From Cryptomeria japonica (lineage: Eukaryota; Streptophyta; Pinopsida; Cupressales; Cupressaceae): a DNA stretch of 64,000 bases. The position numbers were made by a program, and so were the translations under genes. The notes under the pieces were generated by a model. It was not told where the DNA came from. It did not search any database and was given only the letters and a program-made list of their open reading frames with translations. Numbering within the stretch: the stretch's first letter is position 1; every line of letters starts with the position of its first letter. The stretch covers positions 913,815,840 through 913,879,839 of the forward strand of contig NC_081409.1 in assembly GCF_030272615.1 (NCBI RefSeq). The letters are read 5' to 3'. Positions 48,428-59,482 of the stretch are shown piece by piece.

Positions 48428-49684
48428 TTATATGGTTCCATCTTCACATACCTTCGTGACAATACCCTACCTCCTGATCTATCAAATAACCAATGTCACA
48501 CTTTCATTCGCCAATCCTCTCGACATGTCATTTTAGCTGATATCCTATACCAGCGAAGTCTAGATGGCACTCTTCTTAGATGTTTAGAAAGCGACGAAGC
48601 TCAGATTGCGTTACGTGAAGTACACGAAGGGATATGTGGTCCACATGCTAGTGGTCCTACCTTGGCCAAGAAACTCATCAGGACTGGATATTACTGGCCC
48701 AATATGGAAAAAGACTCATATCAGTTTGTCAAGAAATGTAAGCAATGTCAAATTCATGGAGACCTCATACATGCACCAGCACAAGAACTTCAACCCATTG
48801 CGTCTCCTTGGCCCTTTTGTCAATGGGGACTCGATCTCATAGGCAAGATTCACCCTCCTTCTTCCAATGGTCACAAATTCATTATCACTACCATAGAGTA
48901 TTTTACAGAATGGATTGAAGTTGTGCCCCTCACACAAGTCACAGGAAAACAAATGGCTACATTCATCCTCAACTATATCATTTGTCGATATGGTATTCCT
49001 GTTTCCATTATCACTGATAACGGGCGTCCCTTCAAAAATCAGGATGTTCATGAACTCTGTGACCACTTCCATATTTCACATCGTTTCTCCACGCCATATT
49101 ACCCCCAAGGTAATGGCCAAGCTGAGGTGTCTAATAAAACAATCCTTAAAATCCTAAAGAAGACAGTCAACGATGCTGGCCATAATTGGCATATCCAACT
49201 TAATCCTGCACTTTGGGTCTACCATACAAGTGTCCACACACCTACAGGAGCTACACCCTATTCACTTGTCTATGGCGCTGAAGCCATCTTGCCTATTGAG
49301 GTCGAGCTACCCTCTTTACGGGTCTCTTTGCAAAACATCATCAGTGATGAAGACTATAGAGTCTCTCGCTTACAAGAACTGGAACTACTGGATGAACGAA
49401 GACAAACTGCTTTTAATCATCTCAAGGCTTACCAACAACGAATGAGTCGTAGCTACAATCACAAAGTCAACCCTCGCACATTTGAGGTAGGTGATTTGGT
49501 TCTCAGAGAGAACCCCAAAAATCAGCAAGACAAAGAGAAGAAGGGCAAGTTCGAACCAAATTGGCTTGGTCCTTACATCATTATAGAAACATATGGATCT
49601 GGTGCATATCAGCTTTCCACTACAGAAGGTGAACCTTTGGAGGATCCTATCAACAGCATGCACCTTCGCAGGTTCTACACATAG
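48428..49684 (+). pseudogene. Integrase of Gypsy C
   Basis: Same frame as gag, with no internal stop in the 340 codons from 48662. It has the HHCC-type zinc region (GYYWPNMEKDSYQFVKKC, CQIHGD). The DDE core has WGLDLIGK, IITDNGRPFKN and YYPQGNGQAE, with all three acidic residues present. The C-terminal domain has VGDLVLRENPK, KFEPNWLGPYII and SMHLRRFYT. The stop at 49682-49684 looks native. It is the only C domain without an evident defect, but it cannot be made as part of the broken polyprotein. Confidence 0.9.
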
Positions 49685-51521
49685 CTCTTCAGAGTATCCT
49701 AATTAAAAAATACAAAAAAATCATAAAAACATAAAAATCGTTACTTGGTGAAAACCTGGCAAACAGGCGCCTTGTGACACAAAAACATTGAAAAATCAAA
49801 AAAAGTAAAGAGAAATAATTTCATCCAACGGTGAAAACCACTTCGGTGGCGCCCTAAGCAAGTACCATGGTGAAAACTGGGTCACTAGCACCATACGTAG
49901 AGACATTGCTCCTCCCTCCTTTAGGATTTACTTTCATCCTTTCACTTTGCACACACTCACAACCTATTCGTTCATAATAAACTTACCCATTCCCATCATG
50001 ACTTGTTATTGATCTACCTAAGATTGGTTAGCCATTCATAATAAAACTCCCTTTTCACCCCTTTCCATTCATAATAAATCAGATCCTATCTGTGGCTAAG
50101 GCAAATCCTACGTCTAGTGATGGGTGTGGAACTGAGAACATCACACGTTCTGAGGAGTACAATTTCTTCCAGTTTCTTCAATCTATTCGCACACAATCCT
50201 CAATAAAGCAACATCTGCATCGCCAATCCGCAATAAAGTTTCGTCTTCTTCGCAATAGAGTATCGGTTTCATGGATTCAGTAAGTTTTCGATGAGACAGC
50301 AGCAACAATGGGCTTCAACAAAATCAAATCTTTCAACAGACTCAAACAACATATGGTTCCGTGCTATCTATCCTTTTTGTGAAAGTAAACATTGTGACCA
50401 CAATCAAATAAGCCTTATACAAGTGACAAGAGACACTAAACTTGAGGACTACAGTGGATGTTGGTGTCGAGTCTTGGTTTTCTTTTGATTTTATCCTTTT
50501 GGTGACATGTCTTTTAGCTTTTCCGGGATGTCTCTGACTAGAGATTCTGTCTCCAGGATGTCTTTGACTAGAAAGGCGAGGATGGGGTATCATCACCTAT
50601 TCGTATTTGTTGTCTGTGGATTGTCTCTTAGTAATGCTATGACTTGTCCAAGGATATGAGGACACTGTGAGTCTAGTATGAACTAGGGCATTCTTTGTTT
50701 GTGATTGTCTTATCTCCATGCAAACAGGTACAATGACTTTCTGGGTCGAACATATGCCTCGATTATCATAACCTACTTGCCATAATAAAGCTCAATGATG
50801 ATAACACACAAGAAGCTCTTTCACTTTCATATCTTATGTCTTTCATCCCCCTTTCTTGATTGACTTCCATCGTCCTTTTTGAGTCCGCGTAGCCTGCTAT
50901 CACATGACTGGGTATAATGACACACCAAAAACATTGGCATTTCATGTAGTTGCACGTGCATTACCACATATAAGCATTTCATACATACATATAGATATCA
51001 CAATTGCATCACATCCTGCACACAACACCTGTTAGCACATTTTATATTCTCATCATGTAAATATACATTTGCATTATCATATTCATTTGCATTACATACA
51101 TTCACATTAGCATCATACATACATATAAAACATAAAAGAACAAAAATACTGCATTGCATCATATACATATTTGCATCCATCACATAAAACAAACATCACA
51201 TAAGAACATCTCATCATATAGGTACACATGCATATAGCTACTGCAAAGATGAATCATCTCATATATATATCATAAGTGTCAAAATACAATGATGTCAAAA
51301 CAATCATATGGCTACAAAACACCCGCAGGTGCCTACATCATCATACAAAAATGGTACAATACTGATACATAGGGAGCCCTCTACGGCTATGATGAACTCC
51401 CTCCCTCAGAGCCGCCTGGCCTCAATGGAATCTGAGCCCCTGAAGGATCCGCCCTAGGATCATCCCTCATGTTCCCTCTATCTGGTGGTGGTGGAGGACC
51501 CATAACCCCACCACTCGATGC
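49685..51521 (+). other. 3' region of Gypsy C between integrase and antisense gene
   Basis: 1.8 kb with no gene. Near its start it has repeated GGTGAAAACC / GGCGCC segments (49745-49895). Similar stretches follow integrase in Tat elements. CA- and AT-rich low-complexity sequence with many CATCATA and ACATAC runs fills 50940-51340. Confidence 0.6.
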
Positions 51522-53285
51522 CTATCTCCTTCGGCTCCCTCTTGTAGCTGTCACTGTACGCGACGGTCTATGGAAGCTCCTCGCTCGCTGATCCGCTGGC
51601 ACTACACCATAATAGAGATCCCTCCAGTAGGTAATCTCCTCCCCTGCTCGCAGGACATAGGCATATCCGGCCCCTGTGTCCTCTGCTGCCTGTCTCCCAG
51701 CCCTCAGTACTGTCTCAGCCTCTGTATAGCGTTGAATGGCCTGATCCCACTCCCGCTCAGTATCTCTAAGCCTCCTCTTGAGCCTATCCCTCTCCCTCTC
51801 CAACTCCTGGATCTCATCTGCCTGTCCCTAGAAGATCTCCCTCAGCTCCATCAGCTCATCCTCCTCTACATCAGCCCCCTATGGCTCCCCCTATATGGGT
51901 GCCTGCCCCTGTGCCTGTGTCTGTACCTGCACTGGTACCTGTCCCTGTACCTATACCTGCACCTGTCTGGGACCTTATGCTGCTAGCACCTATAGCAGCA
52001 ATCCACCATGACCCCTCACCACCCGAGCCTACCTCTCCTCACCACCCTCCCTCCACGGTGCAACCCTCCTCTCTCCAACTGCTCCCCTCCTCCTCCGTCG
52101 GCCTCTGCCCCCATCACCTCCACCATCATCATCATCCCCACCACTATCTCCATCTAATGGCTCTCCCGGATCCGTCAGGCGTGGGAATGGATGCTCCGCC
52201 CAGTATGCTATGTACTCGGCATCCATGTCGGCATCCTCAATCTCTGGCCACATGTCCCAGGGTAGGGGCATCATTTCTACCAGCTGTGTAACAGCCTGAT
52301 CATATGATAACAAGGGTCCAAACTGTGTCTAATCTCTCACAGTCCGTGCATACATGCCTGAACCCCGTGGCATCCACTGAATCCTACCAAACTGCCTGCC
52401 AACCCTGTCCACTAGTTGCCTCTCCAGCACATAGGGCGTCCGCCCAATCAGGTACCTGCTCTGAAAGGTGTAAGGAAGCTCAATCGCATCATCTTCCCAC
52501 TGCTCGCATCCCAGGTATGGTCTCCATATGACCATGTCAATGTCATCTATCACCCACCACCAATGCTCTAACCTACCAATCCGTGGCTGCGATGTGATCA
52601 TGTCATATAAGTGCACAAAACAGCATCCATGACCTCTGCCTCTGAAGTGTATCGGCCTCATCACTGGCAGATGCTCATAAGCCCACACCTGCAACAATGT
52701 CACCCCGCAGCCCAATCCCACTAATCCATGATATACAAATTGGTGCAGCTCATAGTACAGGTGTGCCAGCACACATGGTCCCCAGACATATCTAGTGTGT
52801 TGTGTCACCAATGTCTCCAATGCTCCTCCCCAACCTACAGCCAACCCCCGTGTCGCCCTATCCGAACACAGGAACCCACTAATCGCTCCTCCTACCACTG
52901 CTGGCAGCGCTAGCCCTGTAGCTGTCATCGTATCCCAAGCCACATGTCCAGCCCTCATCTCTAGTCCTAGGTCATGGAACACTCGTTTCAAGGCCTCCCT
53001 ATCTCCATCTCGATCGTATGGGATCAGCTCCCCATCGATCGGTATCCGTAGAATCTTGTATACATCCTCAAGGGTGACTATCATCTCCCCCATTGGCAAA
53101 TGAAAAGTACATGTCTTGGAGTGCCATCTCTCCGCCAGCGCAGTCAATAGTCCCATGTTCGCCCGAAACTCAAGCACATACAAAACATGTCTCAATCCCA
53201 TAGCCTCAATAGCAGCTCGCTCCTCGGCTGTTAGCTCAGGTCACAATCTTTGAGTCGATGGGAATCTCTCCCGTGATTCCAGCAT
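51522..53285 (-). pseudogene. Antisense plant mobile domain (PMD) protein gene in Gypsy C
   Basis: Read on minus, one frame runs from an ATG at 53285 to 51522. The main open part (53201-52329, 290 codons) carries PMD motifs: LTALAERWHSKTCTFHLPMGE, MIVTLEDVYKILRIPIDGE, SGFLCSDRATRGLAVGW, LLQVWAYEHLPVMRP and HWWWVIDDIDMVIWRPYLG. Upstream ELTAEERAAIEAMG is in frame after a TGA at 53241. Downstream an acidic Gly/Asp stretch (52313-52029) and a coiled coil (51803-51522, MERERDRLKRRLRDTEREW) are in the same frame beyond several stops (52329, 52029, 51990, 51975). PMD is a plant-specific domain found in MAIN/MAIL1 and in transposons. The role here is unknown. Confidence 0.82.
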
Positions 53286-53336
53286 AGGCAAATATTCTTG
53301 CAGTCAAGCAAATCAATCATGTCAGTCATAGTGGTA

Positions 53337-53660
53337 TTCACTGTTCATCACAAAATGCTACTTTTTATCTAAATGCACATGGCTATCTATCCTAGTGACA
53401 CTCACTGTTCATCACAAAGTGTTGCTTCTATCCTAGTGGTACTCACTGTTCATCACAAAGTGTTACTCACATTTGCACTCCCTGTTCATCACAAAGTGCT
53501 GCTCATATTTTTGTACTCCCTGTTCATCACAAAGTACTATATCTTGGTACTCCCTGTTCATCACAAAGTGCCTTGATCTATTCTAGTCTTTCCTAGAGGA
53601 CCTGCTTGAGTGTATCCTCTTAGCAGTTTATCCAATCGACAACGTATGTTCATCACAGAA
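53337..53660 (-). repeat. Direct repeats of a TGTTCATCACAAAGTG unit upstream of the antisense gene
   Basis: Seven copies of CTCCCTGTTCATCACAAAGTG-like units start near 53342, 53406, 53447, 53483, 53521, 53555 and 53647, mostly 34-64 bp apart. They lie immediately upstream of the antisense PMD start, between it and the motif cluster at 53705-53937. Confidence 0.8.
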
Positions 53661-53704
53661 CTGCCGATTTGACCTAGAAGACAAAAATTCACATTTTTTT
53701 TAAC

Positions 53705-53937
53705 ACAAACACGCTTACCTGACATAAACACGCTTAAAGACTGCACAGACGTGCCTGAAAAACACAGATGCGCCTGACAAAACACAGACGTGCCTATGCT
53801 CTACATAGACGTGCCTTCTTGACACAGACGTGCCTACATATCACAAATGCAGCCGCATTTGACACAGACGCGCCTGGCACAAACACAAATGCACCTTGTG
53901 AGCATGGACGCGCCTGGCACCAACGCAGATGCGCCTG
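53705..53937 (-). repeat. CACAGACGTGCC motif cluster, inverted relative to the leader clusters
   Basis: About eleven copies of CACAGACGTGCCT-type motifs on plus, that is, GGCACGTCTGTG on minus. Relative to the antisense PMD gene the orientation is the same as that of the leader clusters relative to gag. It lies about 420-650 bp upstream of the antisense ATG. Confidence 0.8.
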
Positions 53938-53999
53938 GATGTTTTTGGACATTTTTTTGGATCCTATTCTAAGCACATTTATTACATTACCTAGCATGC

Positions 54000-54463
54000 A
54001 TTAATGACAACAATAAATGCATCAAAGTACTAGGAGGTTTGGCGGTACTTACCGGCTCTTCTGCCTCTGCTGGCCTCTGGAATCGGCGAACGTGGTCGAA
54101 TCTATGAATGAAGGCCATCACTGCTGACTGTTGCTGCTCTATTTTCGCTCTGTACTTTGCTCTCGTGGATGTGTAGATGACAATGAGGATGTATTTTCCC
54201 CCGTGGTCTATCTTATAGACTACCCTAGCCCTAGCTCTCGTCTCTCAAGTCAGTCTTCATTATCCCGTGACTCTGTCACTTTATCCGGTCAGTCCATTCT
54301 AGCCCGTCTTTCTTATCGAGAGATTGTCTGCGATCTTTTCAGACATTTTCATCCAATCTCTCGAGGGGGCATATCATTCCCATCTTGGGGCAACTTTGTA
54401 TCAGTTCATCTTATCTTCTTTGAAACAACGCGACAAGCCGCATTGTCTCAAAGAGGGGCAAAA
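54000..54463 (+). other. Sequence before the 3' LTR of C, with polypurine tract
   Basis: No gene is supported; a 122-codon ORF at 54131-54499 runs into the LTR. AAAGAGGGGCAAAA (54450-54463) directly precedes TGTAGACACC and is the likely polypurine tract. Confidence 0.7.
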
Positions 54464-55230
54464 TGTAGACACCTAAAATTGTCCAGTCTAATTAAATAAA
54501 TGTTTTATTTATTTAATTATCTAAGCTTAATTCTTCTATTAATTAAATAAATCCTTATTTATTTAATTAATTCATTTATCCTCTTCTAGCCTTATTTCTC
54601 ATTTAAATAAATACATTTATTTATTTAAATTATCCTTTTCCTAAATTAAATAAATATTTTATTTATTTAATTATCCCACTTCTTCTATTAATTAAAATGA
54701 ATCTTTATTTATTTAATTAATTCATTAACCTATTCTACCCATGACACATGTCATTCATCTCTTAATTCATACACTACCTACCCCTTTCATTATTTTATTA
54801 TTTCTTTTACCTACCCTCTAATCATAGCCGACCTCCTTTTACACCTCTCAATCGTATCCCTCCATTTCATATTGTGTCTTCTATATAAGGAGATGCTTCC
54901 CTCATTATCAAACCCTAATGAATGATCTTAATGACTTGACTACACTACGATCCTACTTACAACCACATTTCATTCTTTGTTGAGCTCTTGTGCACATAAA
55001 ATCTGAGAGCAAATATATCTAGCAAGATTAATGGAGATAGGAAGAATGGAGATCCAAACCCTATTGGACATGTGATGGTATAATCTTTGTGATTTCATTT
55101 GATTTGCATTGTCTTAGGTAATCTTCATATGTTATGGTGGATCTTTGTTGTTGTTAGGCTAGGGTTTTGTGGTTGAATTCATTTAGCCTTTCAATATCGT
55201 TATTATTGTTATCCATTTTCACCATATACA
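54464..55230 (+). repeat. 3' LTR of Gypsy C
   Basis: 767 bp, followed by CTTAT (55231-55235). It differs from the 5' LTR by a 15-bp tandem copy (GATAGGAAGAATGGA, about 55036-55050) and scattered substitutions. The same array of AT palindromes is present (54490-54725). Confidence 0.93.
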
Positions 55231-55235
55231 CTTAT

Positions 55236-55541
55236 ATATCCTATATCAAATGTCTACAATGATCTCTTTTATATATAAGAGTCATTTTACAATTTGCCAA
55301 GTCAGCTTACAAAGTTTTTCAATAATAAACAAAATATAATATAACAAAAATCCTGTCGGCCTCTATGCCGATATACTTCCTTTCTTCTGTGTCGGTGCCA
55401 GTGTCCTAAGTGATGGTGTAGAGTGTGATATGTTGATGCCAGTATAATGTCTTTGTCGGTGTCATAGGATTGTAAGGTTGTCATCAATGACAAAACCTTC
55501 AATCACATACAATGTCTCATTGGAGTGTGCATATGCCAACA
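55236..55541 (-). repeat. 3' LTR of B, second segment
   Basis: 306 bp, ending GCATATGCCAACA. With 38727-39216 it completes a 796-bp LTR. It contains a TATATATAA stretch (about 55270-55278) on minus that serves as the TATA box, matched near 61080-61090. Confidence 0.9.
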
Positions 55542-55744
55542 ATCTCCCCCTTTGGCATTGATGGCAACACTCATGAGAAATTTAAAAAATGATCCCAAAA
55601 AAAATGTGAAGTCCAAAAATGTTACCAAAAATGTGTGTGCTCCCCCTGAGCATATGATTCTCGTGATTTGAATTTTCTCATCCTACTACTCCCCCTTTGG
55701 CATCAATGACAAAGGTTGTCAAGATGTCAGTAGAGTTTGTAGTT
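55542..55744 (-). other. 3' untranslated region of B with duplicated polypurine tracts
   Basis: The tract next to the LTR reads CCAAAGGGGGAGAT on minus. A second CAGGGGGAGCAC tract lies near 55640 and a third CCAAAGGGGGAGTA near 55690. Order and spacing match element A. Confidence 0.75.
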
Positions 55745-58700
55745 TCAACCTTGTAACTGGGTAGTTACAATTTGAAAAAGATCTCCCAAAATCAAGTTTA
55801 TACTGTCCATAAACTTTTTGCTATCCTTTATTGTTGTCTCTGTTCTCTTCACTATACCGGTGAGATGCTGCAAATGTTCTGCTGGTGTTTTCTTTCCCTG
55901 TATTAGTGCCTCAAATACTTCCTTCCATAGTGATGTTAGATAGTCCAATCTTGGACTTAGTTTTGATCTCAAGTGTTTTGCCTTATTCACTATTCTTTCT
56001 TTCTCTCTTTCCAATTTAAGTAATTATTCTTCAAAATTTGTTATCTTTTCCTCAAAAACTGATAGTTTTTCAGGTGAGTTGACAAAACTATCTGCAAGTT
56101 TATTGATCTCATCCTGTACCTTGCTCATTTTCTTGTCTATATCTACAGTCAAAAAGTTTGTTTTACAGGTATCTTTGTACAAATTTTTGTACTCTTTCAA
56201 TAAATTACATAATTCCGGTAGAAGTGTGTCAAAATCTCTGTTACACTTCTTTATTTGCTCATCAAAGAATTTTTGTTTTTCAACTTCTACTTTATCCTTC
56301 AATGACTCTTCTTTTATTTTCTCAATGTTTTTTGAGATATATTTACACAGTGTATCAAGTTGTCCTAAAGAATCTTTATTGTCTATATTACAGTTGGGAG
56401 CAATTACCTTCAAAATTGGTATGGTATCATCAATTGCCTTGTAAGCTTGTGAGCTGCAGTCGGTTATTTTCTTGATAGAATCTAATAGTACCTCAGTCAC
56501 ATTAGTTGATTTGTAGCTTGATGATGAATCAACAATCTGAGTACTAGTGGAAGTAACCAAGCTTGTATTGACCTCTGGTAGGTTTGTTTGTGTCTGCATT
56601 TCTTTAAGCAATGGTTTTTCTACTTCACTAGTTGTCAGTGGTACTGTTTCCTTATGTACTTGTTCCTGTTGTTGTTGTTCCTGTTTCGGAGCCTTTTGCT
56701 CTGTTTGTTCCTCTGTTTATTGCATTGTCTCAGTCTGTGTCTGAATCTCTACCTTTTGCTCTTTATCTTATGTCGGTTTCTCCTATGTGTTATCAGTTTC
56801 CTCAGCTACCGGAGGCTCACTAGCCATATCAGTCTTATCAATTGTATCTTTGTCTACCACTGTTGATCTTTTGAGTATCAACATCCACAATATATAAAAC
56901 TTCAAGATTAGGATTATCATCCTCTGCATCCATACTCTCAGCTACCAGTTGATTTTCTGTAGTTGTTGTTTTTACCAGTGGAGTAATTAAAGGAGGTGGG
57001 GGTAAGTTGTCTCTAACCTTGATACTAGGTGGTCCACCAACTTTACCTTTACCCTTGTCTCTATCTTTCTGATAAAATTTTATGGGTTTGGGGTTCCTGT
57101 ACTCTTCTTGTTTTTCTTTCTCAACTAGGAATATGTCCCATCCATATTTTGTCTCCTCAGTCACCTCATTAATTCTTCCAACCATTAAAGCAATGTGCCG
57201 ATGTGCAGTAGAAAATACTGTTTGGTTGGCCTGAGCAATTAGTTCATCAATTTCTTTGGGTGAGTTTACCGGATAAACAACAAGTAGCTTTTCAATCTTT
57301 ATTTTCTTATCTAATTCTATTACTACTTGTCTTCTTGCTTCTAGTCTTTTAAATAGCTCATCTAGAATTTCATTGGCTACTTCCATCAAAAACTTCTTGT
57401 ACATATCCATGTGCAATATAACACTATTTTCAACTTGCTCTTTTTTATCAGTTGTTAAGGTGTCATATATTTTCTCTATGTTCTTCAATTTACCTTCCTC
57501 TATGATTTCATTCAGCAGTATATCAAGAGGGGTCAAGTCTTTGTTTGTCCTCTTCTTCTTCTTGGATGTCAGTTTCTTCTTTGGTGTGGCCTTTCTTACC
57601 AGAGATCTCACAGCTTGTTGTTTTTGTCTTGTCCTCCTAGGTGAGGGTGTGGTTGTCGGTGAGGGATCTCTTTTCCTTACAACTCTTTTGAAATTTGCAG
57701 GCATATCACTCCCTGAAGAAGTACCTACCGATGATAGGTGAGTTTCAGGTTGTGGAGCTGCTAACTCATCCTCTGTTATATCGGTTTTCTTCAATACATC
57801 TTCTTTGATGGCTTTTGCTTGTCTGGAACCTTTCCTTACAATTGCCTCAACCTTTTTCATTCTTTTCTTTGATTGTATTTGGCTTTCAATGGTTTTTGCG
57901 CTACCAAATACTTCTTCCTTAGGTTCTCTGGGGGCTTCCAAAAGTGCTTTAGCATATGTTTCAACTATGTGATCATCTATTTCATAGCCCATCTCGGTTA
58001 CCCAAACTGTCCTAGGGATGACTGCTTCCATCCAGATTTCATCTTTCTTGATGACAAAGCATATTTCATCTTTGTATTTGTCGACAATCTTTTGTGATAA
58101 CCTTATTCTTTTCTTCATTTTGGCCTTTAATGCTTGAAAGAAGTCATGAATATTGTTTTCCTTGTTTTCACCCATGTTATTGAATAGTTATGTTAATTGT
58201 TTGCCTATTGGTATATCATATCCAAGTTATTTGTAGCCTATACCGAGAACCTATTTTGTTATATGTAGCATCAGACATACTAACAGATTTCCAAACCTGA
58301 AAGTTCCTTTCTTGTCCTTCTTGATCTTTCCAAGGTTGTCAATTAATTCATCTTTTAACCACTCACATACATCAATCTTTGCATTATCTGTGACCATATC
58401 ATAAGCACTCTTAATGCATAAAATTGAAACTGAATTGAGTCTATTTGCATGAGTAGCTTTATATCCTAATATCATGCTGATAAATCTCACATTAATGTCT
58501 GTTACATCATTAACTCTTAGGGACCTCTTGTCGAATGTTGCACCAGTTTGGTTTGTAATTAGGTCATTGGATACCTTCTTGGTTTTATTTGGTCTTTTAC
58601 CGGTGGTCGGTAACTCTATGACAACTTTCACAACTTCCTTGGTGATTTTGTGGACTGCATCTAACCAGAAAAACTCAACATGTACCCTGCTTAAGACTAT

Positions 58701-59024
58701 TCTAATCACGTCCTTGGGAAATTCAGGAATGCTAAGGATCTTTGTAATGATCTTGTGTTCATCTTTTACATTGCCAGTTTTATCACATATCACGGTTTTA
58801 AACATGGTTTTAATTTCTTCATCTCCTAGTTCCTCAATGTTGCAGTGGATGTACATTCTGGGGTCTTCAACATAAACAACTCCCTTAGGAATTTGAGAAA
58901 AAGCACCTAAGGTATCATCTTTCTTTGCTACCTTGAGAACTAACTGAAATACGGGCCTAGGTTTTTTTATCACTTCAAAAATAGTAGGGTTTGCTATATA
59001 TTCAATTGCAGAGGTGGATGCCAT
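55745..59024 (-). pseudogene. ORF2 of element B, ~1,090 codons, unknown function
   Basis: A single large protein, broken by a few stops and one frameshift. The ATG at 59024 (MASTSAIEYIANPTIFEV) opens a ~260-residue globular domain with GVVYVEDPRMYIHC, VLSRVHVEFFWLDAVHKITKE and GYKATHANRLNSVS. After stops at 58251 and two more, the same frame continues through DIPIG, IVDKYKDEICFVIK and PRTVWVTEMGYEIDD. A Lys/Arg-rich linker with RKRDPSPTTTPSPRRTRQKQQ and a helical region follow (to 56838). A frameshift lies between 56838 and 56611. The C-terminus (56611-55745) is coiled coil. A family member, element A, has the same order. No enzyme motif is seen. The N-terminus vaguely recalls plant transposon-associated domains. 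Confidence 0.78.
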
Positions 59025-59482
59025 GATTAAATACCTTTTACCGCCTTAGGATGGATGATTGCTTGGAGTGTTTTTGCTTCTTGCTCGAAATGCCTTAGCT
59101 CGGAATCTTCACGCTCTTCGTAAGTTTGAAATCTCGATGAAATGAAATGGAGCCAAAACCTTGATTTTATAGTGTCTTTTCGCCATCTACCACATTAATT
59201 GCATGTCGGTTAAGTATTCACTTAACATTGTTTGCCGATAATAAGTAATTTCCAACTTTTTATCTCTAACCGAGGGAATAATAGCACATGTGTCAATAGA
59301 TTGCCAAACCCTCAAGGAAATTTTCTTCAATTAGATGAAGAACTTCCTACCGGTGGAGCACTACTCTGTCCTTCCGGTGAAGCATCACTCTGTTCTGCCA
59401 GTGAATCATTGGTTTGTTCTACCGGTGGAGGAGTATTCCCAGTATTTAGATCAGCTTTTCTAATCCATTGTTTAGAGAATTC
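59025..59482 (-). other. Spacer between ORF1 and ORF2 of B
   Basis: About 460 bp. In minus sense the first part holds Pro/Gly-rich codons ending ORF1 (STGGTN-like repeats near 59340-59440, matched in A by GDGSTQITPPVEQG). The rest is untranslated before the ORF2 ATG. No further gene is visible. Confidence 0.6.

Larger units (their letters stand above)
39217..55230 (+). mobile_element. Gypsy C: complete Tat-like LTR retrotransposon with antisense PMD gene (16 kb)
   Basis: LTRs are at 39217-39968 and 54464-55230. The target duplication CTTAT is at 39212-39216 and 55231-55235. The empty site (AATTCTTATATATCC) can be read in the intact LTR of B near 61040. Order: LTR, primer site, 2.2-kb leader, gag, protease, RT, RNase H, second RNase H, integrase, 4.8-kb 3' region with an antisense gene, polypurine tract, LTR. 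The second RNase H places it in the Tat lineage. The gag-pol is dead through nonsense codons. Confidence 0.95.

Noticed and set aside
42161-49684. Programmed stop readthrough in Gypsy C gag-pol
   Set aside because: There are about 13 stops at scattered sites, and the Gypsy-1 copy has sense codons at the gag ones. The RT active site is also mutated. Decay explains this better.
51570-52291. Pro/Leu-rich plus-strand ORFs opposite the PMD gene
   Set aside because: Shadows of the Arg/Gly/Asp-rich antisense frame; Pro-rich periodic text has no homology.
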